From Edolisoma coerulescens (lineage: Eukaryota; Chordata; Aves; Passeriformes; Campephagidae): DNA of 64,000 bases. The stretch covers positions 186,390-250,389 of the forward strand of contig VWZW01000879.1 in the NCBI GenBank assembly GCA_013397115.1. Reading direction: 5' to 3'. Position 1 is the stretch's first letter. Every line of letters starts with the position of its first letter. This document shows, piece by piece, positions 12,401-25,010 of this stretch. The translations under genes were made by a program, and so were the position numbers. The notes beneath the pieces are model-generated. The model did no database searches. It saw only the letters and a list, made by a program, of their open reading frames with translations, and had not been told where the DNA came from.

Positions 12401-15400
12401 GTCATCCCATATGGTAATACCCCAACTGAAGACAGTAATCTGTGTAAATTACAAGAGTCATCCTTTCTCACTCATCAATATTGCAGTTTTAATTCAAGAG
12501 AAACAGTGTAAACCCTGCCTTGTAGTTTGCATGTGACTAATTGCATGTGCATCTTCATCTTCAGATGATGCAGGAACTGATAAAAACTTGTTTTACATGC
12601 TTCCAAACTTCACTCATGTGACACACCTTTTCCACATGCTAATTTTGGTGAAGGTCTGCCCATTTTTTGCTGAAGGTGGTAGCCAGTGACTATAATAAGG
12701 TAATGATTTTCTTTAACTTACTGAATTTATCTTATGTTGAACCTAAAGTTGTTTATGAAGCTGGTTAGACAGCTGATTCACATCACAGCAACTTTGATAG
12801 GCAGCAATGGGGAAAAACACACTAAAAGTAGTTACACGGTAACTTTAATTGAAAAATTACAGATCAACTCTTATTTAAGGAATCATCCAACGTACAGCTG
12901 TATTGCCCTTTATTGTGCTTGAACCAGACACAAATTCTGCAGTGAAAGCACTAAAATAATTGTGTGGGGTTTGGATCATCCTCCTCCAGCAGACAGCTCA
13001 TTCAGGCTTACACTCTGGGTTAGCATTTATTCTTTACCAAGAGGGTACTGGAGGAAGCGGGCACAGTGTTGTGGTGACACAGCGTGAGTGAGTACGTGCA
13101 TGTGTGTGGCTTTGACTTATGCCCTACACAACAATGATAGGACTGAACAAGGCAAAGGTCTTCCTCCAAACCCTGCTGAACTATTCTAGTTTCAAGTGTG
13201 TTCTCAGATAGTTATAAAGGTGGTAGTAAAGTAATGAAGTCAGGAAAAGCAGGCTACTTGGAAGACTGCAATACTGGGTAATCATAATTTGAATTTATAA
13301 AAAAAAAAAAGATGCCTTGAGGTGGTTTCTGTTCCTATGACATATACAGAAATTATCTGGAGAGGGAAAATGAGGGATGGCTGTAAGAACTGAAGTCCAT
13401 CAGTCCATTGCTGGTGTAAACTAAGGGACCTTAGTTTATTTCTTGGGGTATTGTGATTAAGGGGCAAAAATATACACCCAAACTTTGAATACTGCAAATT
13501 GAGCTTGGATTCAGATTTCAGCCTCTAACTTTAGTCATTGTCCCCACGTAACCATTAATTCAGTGTTCAGTCTCTCTTTCATTTCTATTAAACCAAATTT
13601 TTGTGTGTTAAACTGGGATTCTGAAGTTAGATATCTTAAATCAGGAAAGATTTGAAACCAGGACCTATCACTGAGCACTGGATTGCTTTCTGCTTAAACC
13701 CTTACACATAGTGTGGACTTATCTGATCTATTCACTGATCTGCCTTTCTTTTGGTTCTTAATTAGTGGAGATCTCAGAAGAAGACCTGGAATGCTGTGGA
13801 GCATACAACTGCCTGACTGATACCACTAACACCACTGGGTCAGCAAAACCCTCCAACTCCTTAATCTACACACTGCTAGGTGTCTACACTGGTGAGTAAT
13901 CCACACAATCTTTAATCAGTATCACTGATGGAGAGCCTAGTACTTGTGGAATCTAGCATGGCTTTGCAGATTAAGTTTCTGACTTTCTCCTTCAATCCAA
14001 TTTGCTAAAGGAAAATAAGATATATGAGAGTTTTAAACAATTCCTTCCTAAATAGTTCTAATGCTTTATGCCAGAGCTGTATCATTTTTATCTACAGGAG
14101 AAAGATATTTTTTACATTTTTCACCTGGAATAAGGCTGAAGCCGACTGTGGTGACCCAAATACAGCCAGGCAAATTGGCATATCTCCCATTTGGTAACTA
14201 CAGCTTCCATAGACCTTCCTTGTACGAGGCTAGAAAAGAATTAAAGACTGGGAAGCTGATGCCATTAAAAGATAAAAACAGATGTGCAAGGATTCACCAA
14301 GTGAGGAAAGTTCCAAAAACTATCCAGCTCAAAAGAAGTTTTACTCTGGATAAAGGAAAGTATCTGGCAAATATGCACCTTAGCTCTGTCAAAATATCTT
14401 TGCCATCTCTGAACATAGATGTACTCTCTGTGCTGGGACAGAGGTATGGAATTCGCCATACACTCCAACAGAGCGTATGTGATCCAGGCAGAGCCAGCTC
14501 TCAGTGCACAAGGGCATTGCAGCAAATCCTTCCTCTCTCCCCAGCCTCCATTCCTAATTGGTGAGAAAATGAAAAGAACATCCCCCCGCTGTCCTTGCAG
14601 AGTGTACTGGAGCCGATGACTTTCTCCTAAAGGCATGTTTGTCTGTAAAGTTTAAATTTAAATTTGATGACTAACATATAGAGCACTCCCTTAGGTTTCA
14701 TGCATGCAAAATGAATGCAACCCTGCTGTCTACTGACCCCGTGTCAGTGGGGTTTCATTTTTCTTTTAAGCTCTTAATAAAAGATATGTCTTTTCCTATC
14801 TCAAGGGAAAGTAAATAGCTAAATATTTCATTCACAGACATTTTTAAATGTGTCCTCTATTTGGTGGCTGAATACATATTTTGCCCAGCTTGGGTGGAGA
14901 CAATAACGGATAAGTGTTCTGCTGTTTAGCTTTCTCAAGGACTGTGAATGTTTTTATTTATGTTCATGCCAACCACTATTAAGCCATGCCATTATCTCCT
15001 ATAATTGCTCTTGATTCATTTAACATATTAGATATATTTTTCCTGAAAATGTGGATGTTCTGCTCTCACCCATTTAAGTTATGGGCAATTAGCCCATAAG
15101 TACGAATAAACACACTGGCAGAACCAACAATGATTTGAATCACGAAGGGTTTACAGCTCAGCTGCAGTGGGGAATCAGGACACTGGAGAATACAATTTCA
15201 TTCTAGGAGACGCAGATGAAAAACAATGAGCAAAAAAAAAAGAGGCAATTTATGGTAAATCTGCTGATGTATTTGGATATTAGAAGTTCACAGGAGAGAC
15301 AATATTCGTACACATAACACAGGAGCACATTAAACAAGCAAAGTGGATGGAAAAAGGTGCCCAGTTCTCATCTTACTCTGGACTGTAGTTGTTTCCATGG

Positions 15401-18400
15401 ATGGAATTCTAGTCAGCATAAGTGAAGAAACATTATCATGCCCTGCATCCATAATGAAGCAATCAGTTGTGAATCTATGGCTGTCTCATGTATATTATGA
15501 GACATGGTTATCTTCTTGATAACATGAAAAAACTTGTTTTGATTCACTACACAAGCAACAAATCTGGACTGATACATGCATGATCATTTTCTGATTAACT
15601 ACTCTCTATATTCTTTTATATGCTGCTTCTGCTTGGAAATTATGGGTCTAAAGCTATAACTTCCATCTTTTTCAAGTTAGCTAGAGCTAATCACTATCAT
15701 CTTCAAAACTGCACATATTCCATACTCAAAGCATGGTTCTGAGTGGGAAAAAAAAGGTACAACATATCCTGGGTTTCAAGACAGCATTTATTTTTCTTTC
15801 CATGTATTTGAAAGAAGATCCCCGCTAGCCATGAAAACCTTGGCACTGGAAGTGAATACTCCTCTCTCTTGCTGATTTAAAGACTTCTGATAGCTCCCGA
15901 GGGAGCTGTTTCTGGCCATCTCCCATCCCTGCACCCCTGGATTGCCCTGGAAGGGTGAGCCCTCACCCTCTGCAGCCGTGCAGCTGGCCCGGCGGCTGTC
16001 ACAACAGGCCAGCCACAGCTAAGCTGAGGGGATTTGCAAGTGCACAGCTGTATGCAGAAGATGGGAATGTAGATCGGGCCATCTTGTTTATACAGAAATG
16101 GCCTTTACACTGCAGCGGAATCAGAGGCATCTGCCAAAATATCCCACAGAGAGCTAAGCACCAAGTCAGAACAATAACAGCGGCAAGCGACTTCCCATCA
16201 TTCTTCCAGCATTCCTCAGTTTTTCATGAACTTTTTGTTTTCTTTTGTTTTGTTTTTTTCAGCTAGTGGTGTGCTAGCTGTGTTGCTGGTTATTATATTT
16301 CTGGACCAGATCAAATCTGACCAAGCAGAGACTGAGAAAGAAAAACTAGAGGCACCATCCTTTTGGTCTACGTTCCTAGCAACTTTCCGGCATCTTAAAG
16401 ATAAAAGACAGTGTCTTCTAATCCCTCTGACAATGTACAGTGGGTTTGAACAGGGATTTCTTTCTGGTGACTACACAAAGGTGTGGATGTCAATGAAAAT
16501 CTATTTCTGTCTGATTTTTTTGTGCCATTGTGTCTTACTGTTGCATCTGATCTATAGTTAACTTGTCAAATGAAGATGTTTTTAATGGTGATTTGTGGAT
16601 TGCAAAATTACTGCTTACTTCTATTTGAATGAACTCTGAGTGACATCTTCAAACAGGAGAGGCCAGCAGTAAATATGTCCCTTGGAACAGCCTCAAAAAG
16701 AATGCAGTAGAGAGCTTAACTCACCAGTGGAGGCCACAGCAGAGAGCTACAGGTTCAAACTCTTCACCTTGTTGTAAATAACAAACTGGGAGAAAAGCCA
16801 GAATCCAGCAAAGCTTTTCTTTCTTCCTTCCTTCTGGTTTCCCTAGAGTCTATAGAAATGCAAGTCAGCACACATTCCACGTATTTTATTTTGACAACCT
16901 TTATGGTAAGAGGGCGAGTCCTCAACATGGCTGGCTGAAAGCCCTCACCAGTCACTACTGCAACAGGTCCAGACTCTGACAGATTGAAATTATTAAAACC
17001 ACCTCTGCTCCTCTAATTTCGCAACAAACCTAGACACACAGCAGGTGTGTTCTCCAGGCATTTGTTGAGAAAGCCTCGAAAGAAAGAAGGCAGCCTTCTT
17101 GACCTGCTTCTTTCATGCTTTAGGCTTTCAAACCTTGCATATAAATCAAATGGAAGAGTGCACTTGTTGCTGTGTTGTAATGGATTGAAAGGGGCACTCC
17201 ATGGCCACCTCCACTGGCCATATGCTCTTATAGATGAGGTCCTCTTCACTTTTTGGGAGCTGCTCTGTAATGACCATAGTGTCAATTGTCCATTTTCATC
17301 TCTTGGGCTACAAGGGGAAGGGCAGAAAATTCCTAATGCTACTTCCAGGAGTTTTATTTGTATAGCAAGCAGTGCTCAGATTTGTTCTGCTTGTTATTCC
17401 TCTGTTTGCATGGCATCAGTCTGATTGGGAACTGGGTTAGGAATGTTGCTACTCAAGGCCAACTATGTCAATACACTAGGGACTTGTTGGCAAACTCCCT
17501 AGCAGTGCTCTTTTGATCTCATCCATGCTGGCTATTTACCAAATACTCAGGCTAAGATCCTTGAATTTTAGCTGTATATTTTCATCAAAGAAAAGGTGAC
17601 ACCACTACCCCTTCTCTTCCAGGTGTATGTGACCTGTGCCCTGGGGATACAGTACGTTGGCTATGTGATGATCTGCTTTGCAGCTGTAAATGCCCTCTGC
17701 TCTCTGCTCTTCGGAAAGATCTCCCAGTTCACGGGTAGAAAACTTCTATTTGCATTAGGTATGTAAAGGTTTCTTGAATGACTGATCACCATATGTAATC
17801 AGATCCACTACTCCTCCCTTTGCATGTACAAAGGGATAGCTTGCTGTCAGCTATCAATTAAAACCAAAGCCAGTCTAAAAGCAAACTTCACAAATTTCAT
17901 TCTTGGGAAGAGAGGCAGCTCAGCTCACAGTTCAGCACTGTATGGCTGTCTTTGCCTTACATCACTTTGCTGGTGATGTAAGTTCAGCCTGCTTTTGGGG
18001 CACCATCTATGCAGAAAGTGCCCTATAGCTTTGATGCTTTGTAGCTCTAATGCAGCCAGTGACAAATGATCTTACAATGCAGATGCTGAGACTTGCACTA
18101 TAATGAGAAGGATTTCTCCACTGGGCTAAAACCTCCCATCCCTTATGGAGTGAAAGCAAATCACTGTTAACCTGAGTCTCAGGGAATTACAAACTTGGAA
18201 ATTTTAGCAAAATTTCAGGAAAATTTTTAAAGTGTGGCCTGTTGTTCTTTTTGCTACTTGTTCTATATGGGGAAAAATAGAAGAAATTCGTGTGTCCGGT
18301 TAGAATAACTTGAGAGCTTGTGTATGGGACAGTAATTTTCATGTTGCCTTGAGAAGAGATTTGCATATTTAAGGACACATCCCCCTCCAGAGAACATTTT

Positions 18401-21400
18401 TCCAGTGAGTAACAGAGTAATGGAGGCATAAAAAAAAATACCAAGAAATATGTCTTTTGTGCCTCTGTATGCACTATGCATAATGAAGTGGACTAATACC
18501 TTATTTCGACTATGTAATAATTTGTAATATTAGAAACATCACTGAATGGATCAATATGCATCAAGACATTCTAGGCATTTGCTCCACAGGAAATTTTAAA
18601 CCTGGACAAGGAAGAAGAAATTTAGAGGCCTTTCTGTTACAGTCACTAGCTCAAAGGTTCTTCTGTCTGTTCTAGGTGTGTGTCTCAGTCTATGAAACTC
18701 AGATTTAAAAAAAAAAAATCAAACCACCTAATAGTAGCAATAAACAATAAATCTCCCCCAAAACTGTAGTGTTAGAAATGGAAGACCTCTGAACCTCTCA
18801 GTTCTGTTTAGTGGTCTTTGTACTCAGCCTGTGAATGTGCACCTGTGGGGGGAGGCATCTGTGACTCATTTACAAACCATTTTTTTAAAGAAAGACCCAA
18901 AGCCACCAGACCCTCTAGAAATCCTTAATTGTCCCCTCTGGTCCTGAATGGAAACCTCATTTAAGGACAAGGCAGGGAGAGCAGAAGGGTGTTTGCTCCC
19001 CCTTCCCACATGCCTCACATGGTGACTGCAAGCCTTGCAGAAGCTCCTTCTCCTACTCCTTGGTTCATGTCCTATGGGTAACAACCATATCAGCACTGAG
19101 GATCTCTCAGCTCAGGACACTGCTCAGAATTATGAATTAGAGACTGTCAAAGGTCTGCATTGTCTTGTATTTCATGTGATATCAACTCAGTCAGCGCAAA
19201 GGTCAATGAACCAGAAAGATTTTAAGATTGCCTTGTGCTCTCATTGGGGGTAGAATGAAAAAGTGTTATCTACCACTATCTGTCCTGACTATAATTGCAT
19301 CTATATTTCTCTTCTTCTTTTCTTTCTAAATCAACAGCCACAGTTACAAACACGGCCTGCATGATAGCACTACTGCTGTGGAAACCTCATCCCAAACAGC
19401 TTGCTGTGTTTTTTGTATTCCCTGCTCTTTGGGGCTTGTCTGATGCTGTTTGGCAAACACAAACAAATGGTAAGTCCTGGTGACAATGAAATGTATTCTC
19501 TTGAGATATAAAAATCTGCATCTTTGCATCTATGAAACAATGCTGCATAAAAATTATGACTGCTTTAAGACAGATTCTAAGAGAAATATGTTAACTCATG
19601 GGACAGCAGAAGAAATAGAACAAGTTGGGAGTAAGAAAGCAAAATATTAAGCTAATTCTTCCAGTATGGAGAAGAATACTGCAGAGGATGATAAGAGGTA
19701 TTCAGAATAAATATTCTGGATGAGTATAATTTTTCAAAGAAATTTAGAAACTAAGAAGAATTACACATTTAGTCTGTCTTTTGCAATAAAGGAGAGCACT
19801 CTGGATAAAAATTAGCTCAAACCTTGGCAACAAAAGAAGAAGGAAATTGTCTGTTAGGCGTTATTGGGAAAAAAAAATTGTTAGAGAAAACCAGAGAAAG
19901 CAACGTTATGCAGCCAAGTAACTTCATACAACTCTGATTTACTCCATTTCAAAACTCATAATCCAATGTGATAAGGCATAAGAAGGCAATAAAAAGGAGT
20001 AAGGTCATGGGAGACTTCTGCTTGAAGGAATATAACAAACCAGAACTCTGTATCCTGGACAAGTGGTAAGTATGGAAAGCAATCAGAAAGGTAATTAATT
20101 ATATGGGGAAGGTGACTTGAAATTCACTATTTCTCTTAATAACAGAACTAGTGGCACTGATAAATTATCAGGCAGAAGTCTTTATAGAAATCAAAATAAA
20201 TAGTATTTCTCACACAATGTATAATCAAAGTATGGAATTAATTGCCAAATATTTAAGCTGGAATTACATCACCTCAGGGGAAAGTGATTTTTGCGATTAC
20301 TAAAGGATGGTGATCCAGTGGAAATCTCCAACTCAGAACATCCCTATGTCTTTAATTGCCAGTCAGGAGGACTTTGCAGGAAGATATCACTGTATAGTTG
20401 CCTTATTTCTTACACTCTTATCCCAGGAGTCTATTAATGGAAGAATACCATTGGACTCCTAATCTGAGGCATGAAGTTTATTCTTACAATCTTTTATGTC
20501 CTGCTTTGCAACACATTGCAATTAATTATTATGTACTGGCAGTTCAGAAAATGAGCTGATACAAACAGACTTCTGTAAGGGATTGTTTAAAGCCATCCCT
20601 TAATGAAAACTAGAAGAAATTTTTTTATGGAGACTAAAGCTAGACTCTCAAGTGCTGGAGAGGGCAAGAAAGAGCTATAGTCTGTTATGACTTGAAGCAA
20701 AATCTGTTCATGACTGTCAGTCACAGTCTTTTAAAATCAATTCCATAGCCTGGGTCAGCAAGGCAGTTAAATGATCTCCCACCTGCTCCTGTATTTTACT
20801 TCTTATTTCATGAATACTGTTTTCCTCTATCCCAAGTTCATACTTGGCTGATGCCATAGGAATATGCATGTGGCAGAACTAGCTTCTCTGGGCATGCATC
20901 AGATTATGTGTCTTGGCTTTCCTTCCTCTGATCCCTTTGGTTGTTTCAGGGGCTTAGAAGATTTTACCCACTAGATAAAGTGTCATGTTCCTCCTGGAGA
21001 GCCGGAGGGAAAACATGGTAGTCCATTGCCTGGCACTGACAGTGATCTCCTTTCACGCACATGTAGAGTCCCTGCCTCTACACACAAGGGAGTGACCAGC
21101 CAGCATCCTTCTCTGCCCCTCCAGCAGCTCCAGCTCATATCCCCTAGAGGAGAGCTAGTACATACATCAAGGCACACCCTCTCATCATCTCACATCCTAA
21201 CCCAGAGCTTTGTGCCTTAGGTAAAAATTTTAAATCAGTGCTCTTGATGCTCAAGGGTCACGGAAGGACAACATCAGTGAGGATTTGCTCTCTCTGAAGT
21301 AAAACAGTTCATTCATTTCCTGCTTCTTCAGCCACAGTCTTTCTGACTGCTCCACAAGCTTCTTCCCAACACTCTTGAGAACCATATCTTAGTCTTCCAC

Positions 21401-24400
21401 TGGGAAAAAGGACCTGTCCTTTGTCCTGCTTCTCTCTTGTCCAGAAAGCCTTGTCCTCAGACACTGCGCTTCTTTCAGAATCACAGAAGGGCTGGGTTGG
21501 AAGGGACCTCTGGACTACAGATGGTTCAACCCCCTTGCTCAAGCAGGGCCATCCAAGCACAGCCACTTATTCAGGACCATGTCCAGAGACCTTTTGATTT
21601 TTTCCAGAGAAGGAGACTCCACACCCTCTCTGGGCAACCTGTGCCGGTGCTCAGTCACCCTCACAGTAAAAAAAAATTTCCTGATGTTCAGAGGAAACCT
21701 CCTGTATTTCAGTTTGTGCCCATCGCCTCTTGGACACCACTGAAAAGAGCTGGGACTTGTACCCTCTCTTCTGGGATTTACATACATTTGAGATGTCCTT
21801 GAGGAGCATGTTTCCTCCATAAGGTCCCTGCATGCTGACAAAAATGGATCTGAGGCCCACATTAGGGAGAAAAGGGGTAAGTAGAGAGCACCTAAGTATT
21901 GGAGAAGGTGGCTGGGAAGTGACTGTAGTTTCCAAACCCCCAGATGAGGCAAAGATAGTGGACAATGTTTCATGCTTACATGATGGTGAGTGAGCTCTGC
22001 AGCTATGTGACAGGGTTAATCTCTGTTTACAGCACTGTATCAGGTCATCTCCATTCTCATATTCCTGCAAGATACTTGTGAAAATTTCACATTTGTGTCA
22101 GCTTGGAAAACACCCAAATGTTCTTTTTCCTTGCATAGTGTCTTATTTTGGTCTGTACCTTACTCAGCTATTTCACAGCTCCCATTTATAAAATTATACA
22201 AAGTTTGCTTTGTCACATTGTCACAGTGAAACATCAAGTGATGACATGAAACCTTAATAGAGAGGTGCAGTGACATTACCGCACAATGCTGCATCCCAGA
22301 ATAGGATCTTCAGTTTGACATACTCACATAGGACTAAATCTCTTCTCCCCATCAGAAGTTTTATACAGATATACATCACATGAAAAATTCCCAGCAACAA
22401 AGACTATGAGGTGGGATAAGACCTCCAAAATAGCACTGAGGACTAAGATCTGTAGTCCTTCCTTTGCTAAGCTCCCATGAGTGCTGCTCATCAGTAGATT
22501 AACCAGTGAATACATAAATGTTATTGTGGCACATACTTAAGGCATTCTGTGGCTTGCTTTGTGCTTCTGTAGATATTTAATACTCGAGTACCCTCTAGAG
22601 GATATGCAGGCTCACAGTGGATGAGTCACTTCATCTCATAAACGTTTCCTGACATGTTTGTGCTCATGTGTGGACGCTCACTTATTTCTAATGAAAGGTA
22701 CTTCATTTCAGAGCCTGTAGCACCCTTTCTTACCTCACTTGAGCACAGATGCTCATATAACCCACTGACAAAAATTGCACTTGGGGCGTAAGAACGGGGG
22801 CATAACAATTGTGTAGCACAGAGCTATCAGGTGGACTACAGTAAAACCAAATTCTTTCCAGGCTGATTTTTGTCTTTAGAAAGGATACGAATGTGTCTAA
22901 AGAGTTTATAAACCTGGACTCAAATAATTTCCAGAACTCCTGTTATATACCCATGTCTACTAGTACCAGGGGAACAAGTAGGAAAACAGGCAGTGGTAAA
23001 AAAGCAGGATAATTTCCATGGAAGTGAACTGTAAAATTTCAGAACTAGCAGCCTCTCCACTCACTCAGCCCAGAAGGTCCTGCTGAAGCTCATCCAGGCA
23101 ATTTGCTTCAAAATAGCAAACGTGTACCAGCTGAAAACCAGAACCTTTACACATAGAACTGTCATGGCATGAGCAACCTTCCTATATTAAACTTACCTCG
23201 CTAATATCTTTCCAGAAGATAACACTGAGCATATCAGGAAATTAGTATGAACAACTTGTACTTGTTCATTTATTAGGCAAAACTATGAAGGGCTATCATA
23301 TCTACACTCCACTCAGCCAGTTTAATGAACTAAGTACATCTTATGATGCACTTGTCCAGATTTTCTATCATGTCTAAATTGAAACAGTTCAGTAAATGTC
23401 CTCTTGCAGTCATCAGGATACAGTAAGCTTTTACACACAGATGAAGTCTCTCCCTACTTAACAAAACTGAAGGGATAGTTGAATCTACTCAGATTTTCAG
23501 AGAACTGTGCATTCCTCTTTGCCTTTTGGCTGAATGTACATATTTCAAACAGATGTGTTGTTAGACAGGTGGATGAAAAGAGAGAAAGTTCATTATATTC
23601 TTCTCCTTCCCTCCGTGCTCACCGTGGCTGAGTCAGAGGAAATGTCCCGTTCTTTATCACCGCTGGTGCTAGCTCAGCACCCAGAGAAAAGCAAGCTCTC
23701 TCCCCTTCCCTGTGTGCTTGACTAGTCAGACCTGGGGGCTGGGAATCCCTCCCAGGATCCCAGTTGTGGATGTGCAACTGACTGAACTCAGTGGGAGCTT
23801 CCCAGTGAACACAACTGCATTAGGATGATCAGTTGAACTGAGTCTCTATATCAAGTAACTTTTCCAGTTGATAACTGGAAGTTCAGTATGCAACAAGGAT
23901 ATTCTATTTGCCAGCCCATCCAGGAGCTGAAAATTCGAAAACCTCATTGGTTCAGAGAGACATATCTTCTCTGCATATTAAATCTGGGCCCATGTTGTCC
24001 CTCATCAAAACCACCTGTTCTCTGAGAGCCTGTAAGGAGTTGGTATGAGCTTCTCAACAGTTATACATGGAGATTCTACAACGTCAAGGCCATATTTGGA
24101 CACCTCCTCTATCTCCTTACTTGTTCATCGGTGCAAGAACCTTGATTTTTGTAGCTAATAGTTTGAAAAATAAATATCCTGCCGTCTTACTTCAACAGAC
24201 CCCATCCTTTCTTCCTTCCTCACATTTTTGTTCCCTTTTTCTCTGGTATTCTCTGTTTTGTCATGTTTTCTCTGTTATTTCATGTATTACAATTCACAGA
24301 AACACAACAATTTTTTAAAACAAAGCTTGTATTTTCCTTTCTCTGACATTTATCAGGGAGGGTCTGTCTTCCCCATTGTGCTCTATTTATTCTCTTTGCA

Positions 24401-24734
24401 GAAAATACATGGTTGCAGACTTAATCTTCACAAGACATGTTTTCCCTTCCTTTCTTCCTTCCTTCCAGGACTCTATGGCATTTTATTTGAGAAGCACAAG
24501 GAGGCTGCCTTTGCAAATTACCGTCTCTGGGAATCACTTGGATTTGTCATCGCCTATGGTTACAGCACCAAATTGCAAGCCTACGTCAAACTGTACATTT
24601 TACTGTCTGTGCTTGTGCTGTCCATGGTGACGTATGGAGCAGTGGAATACCTCGAGGCTAAGAGCTCCCCTGGGACACCTACTGCTACAAAGAAGGAAAA
24701 TGGAAGACCCTGCTCCCAGGAAACACGCATGTAA
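6376..24734 (+). CDS. UNC93A: UNC93A, UNC93-family multi-spanning membrane protein (whole gene, 8 coding exons)
   Basis: Joined exons: 6376-6462, 9538-9719, 10503-10732, 13766-13891, 16263-16480, 17623-17758, 19338-19469, 24469-24734. They total 1377 nt, 458 codons plus TAA, against 457 in human UNC93A, and all junction phases match. The start is the ATG at 6376: A at -3 and G at +4, opening MERNLKNVLVISFGF like human MDRSLRNVLVVSFGF. The protein is MFS-like with about 11-12 hydrophobic helices. A polar loop coded by exon 4 has an N-glycosylation sequon (Asn188-Thr-Thr), and a hydrophilic tail follows TYGAVEYLEAK. UNC93 proteins are integral membrane proteins; UNC93B1 traffics Toll-like receptors, but UNC93A itself is poorly characterised and no substrate can be read from sequence. 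Introns 1 and 7 carry CR1 and SINE copies. No frameshift or internal stop is seen. Confidence 0.95.
7584..7713 (+). repeat. tRNA-Ile-derived SINE with CR1 tail (TguSINE1-like)
   Basis: The head GGTTAGAGCACGGT...AACACCAAGGTTGTG follows the body of tRNA-Ile(AAU), with the internal B box GGTTCAATGCC at 7622-7632 and the acceptor-arm remnant ACAGGCCA. It then runs directly into a CR1-type tail (GGACTTGATGATCCT, CCCTTCCAATTCAGAATATT, TTCTGTGAATCTATGA). About 4 bases of the anticodon arm are missing compared with the copy at 35593-35732. It lies in UNC93A intron 1, sense to the gene. The TguSINE1 name is from memory; the tRNA/CR1 chimera is visible directly. Confidence 0.8.
8117..8940 (-). mobile_element. 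CR1 LINE, 5'-truncated 3' end
   Basis: About 820 bases of the CR1 3' region on the - strand in UNC93A intron 1. The reverse transcriptase C-terminal frame is recognisable at 8500-8727 (PQHRKDMDLLERVQRRAMKM, IRGMDRLSE). The + strand shows the mirrored tail (GAATGGTTTGGGTTGGAAAG and GGGACACCTTCCACTAGACC) at the 8117 end. Several frame breaks make it inactive. Confidence 0.9.
9538..9719 (+). CDS. UNC93A: UNC93A coding exon 2 (residues 30-90)
   Basis: Acceptor CCGTGCAG|AGC at 9537. Encodes SSLNSEEGLGVASLSVLY and two hydrophobic helices, ending GNFYASW. The donor at 9720 is GTACGA, weaker than the other donors, but the split Trp codon (TG|G) joins perfectly to exon 3, giving ASWYTLIPTS as in human. 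Confidence 0.93.
10503..10732 (+). CDS. UNC93A: UNC93A coding exon 3 (residues 90-167)
   Basis: Acceptor TTGGCAG|G at 10502. Encodes YTLIPTSVILGLGGAPLWSA, the AEKAGK motif and QYFGVFFLVFQSSG, very close to human. Donor AAAG|GTAAAA; ends in phase 1. Confidence 0.95.
13766..13891 (+). CDS. UNC93A: UNC93A coding exon 4, extramembrane loop (residues 167-209)
   Basis: Acceptor AATTAG|TG at 13765. Encodes an acidic and polar stretch with Cys176, Cys177, Cys182 and the sequon Asn188-Thr-Thr, then NSLIYTLLGVYTG. Human has the matching CGASDCL and YTLLGIYTG. This is the least conserved part of the protein. Donor CTG|GTGAGT. Confidence 0.92.
16263..16480 (+). CDS. UNC93A: UNC93A coding exon 5 (residues 209-281)
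   Basis: Acceptor TTTTTTTCAG|CT at 16262 after a long T-rich tract. Encodes ASGVLAVLLVIIFL, a charged cytosolic-type loop (SDQAETEKEKLEAP) and YSGFEQGFLSGDYTK. The donor at 16481 is GTGTGG, not strong, but the phase 0 join to VYVTC in exon 6 matches human. Confidence 0.93.
17623..17758 (+). CDS. UNC93A: UNC93A coding exon 6 (residues 282-327)
   Basis: Acceptor CTCTTCCAG|GTG at 17622. Encodes VYVTCALGIQYVGYVMICFA and GKISQFTGRKLLFAL. Human has YVTCTLGIQFVGYVMICF. Donor TTAG|GTATGT; ends in phase 1. Confidence 0.95.
19338..19469 (+). CDS. UNC93A: UNC93A coding exon 7 (residues 327-371)
   Basis: Acceptor TCAACAG|CC at 19337. Encodes TACMIALLLWKPHPKQLAVF and the conserved LSDAVWQTQTN motif. Donor AATG|GTAAGT; ends in phase 1. 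Confidence 0.95.
19470..24468. other. UNC93A: UNC93A intron 7
   Basis: The longest UNC93A intron (5.0 kb). It carries the CR1 fragment at 21477-21820; otherwise I recognise no gene or repeat. The exon 7 to exon 8 join (WQTQTN|GLYG) matches human with no residues missing, so no exon is expected inside. Confidence 0.7.
21477..21820 (-). mobile_element. CR1 LINE 3' fragment
   Basis: On the + strand it reads AATCACAGAAGGGCTGGGTTGG, then CTCTCTGGGCAACCTGTGCC and CTCACAGTAAAAAA, the reverse complement of a CR1 3' end of a somewhat different subfamily from the 8117 copy. It lies in UNC93A intron 7, antisense to the gene. The coding part is short and broken. Confidence 0.85.
24469..24734 (+). CDS. 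UNC93A: UNC93A coding exon 8 and stop (residues 371-458)
   Basis: Acceptor TTCCTTCCAG|GA at 24468 behind a CT-rich tract. Encodes LYGILFEKHKEAAFANYRLW, ESLGFVIAYGYS and the last helices, then a hydrophilic tail ending RPCSQETRM and TAA. The frame stays open upstream of the acceptor, but that part is intronic. Confidence 0.95.
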
Positions 24735-25010
24735 TCCAACAGGTTCAGAGTGATGGAGGCAAAGCAAACTGGCCAGCTCCTTACAGGCATGTCTCCAAGG
24801 GCGTTCCAGTGTGTACTGTATCCAGAAAGATGGTAAAGGAACAGATTTCAAGGCCATGATAATGCAAATGTCTTAGGAGTAAAAATCTCCTTTGACATCT
24901 CACCTTTATAAGGGAAGATTATCTGACTTCACCCTTTCATGCAGATGACAAACTGAATGTTTTCTCTTTTTATTTTAATTAATAAAGTCTTAATAAACAT
25001 AAACAAGATT
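24735..25010 (+). promoter_or_regulatory. UNC93A: UNC93A 3' UTR with two poly(A) signals
   Basis: Two AATAAA hexamers, at 24981-24986 and 24992-24997, lie about 250 bases after the stop. They predict cleavage near 25005-25020. No competing signal is seen closer to the stop. Confidence 0.7.

Noticed and set aside
14061..14636. Overlapping open frames of 167 (+) and 123 (-) codons in UNC93A intron 4
   Set aside because: Both strands are open over the same stretch, with no domain or repeat similarity; the UNC93A exon 4 to 5 join needs nothing from here.
24228..24468. Open frame extending UNC93A exon 8 upstream
   Set aside because: The acceptor at 24467-24468 joins in phase to exon 7 and restores the human-like WQTQTN-GLYG sequence; the upstream part is an intronic CT-rich tract.
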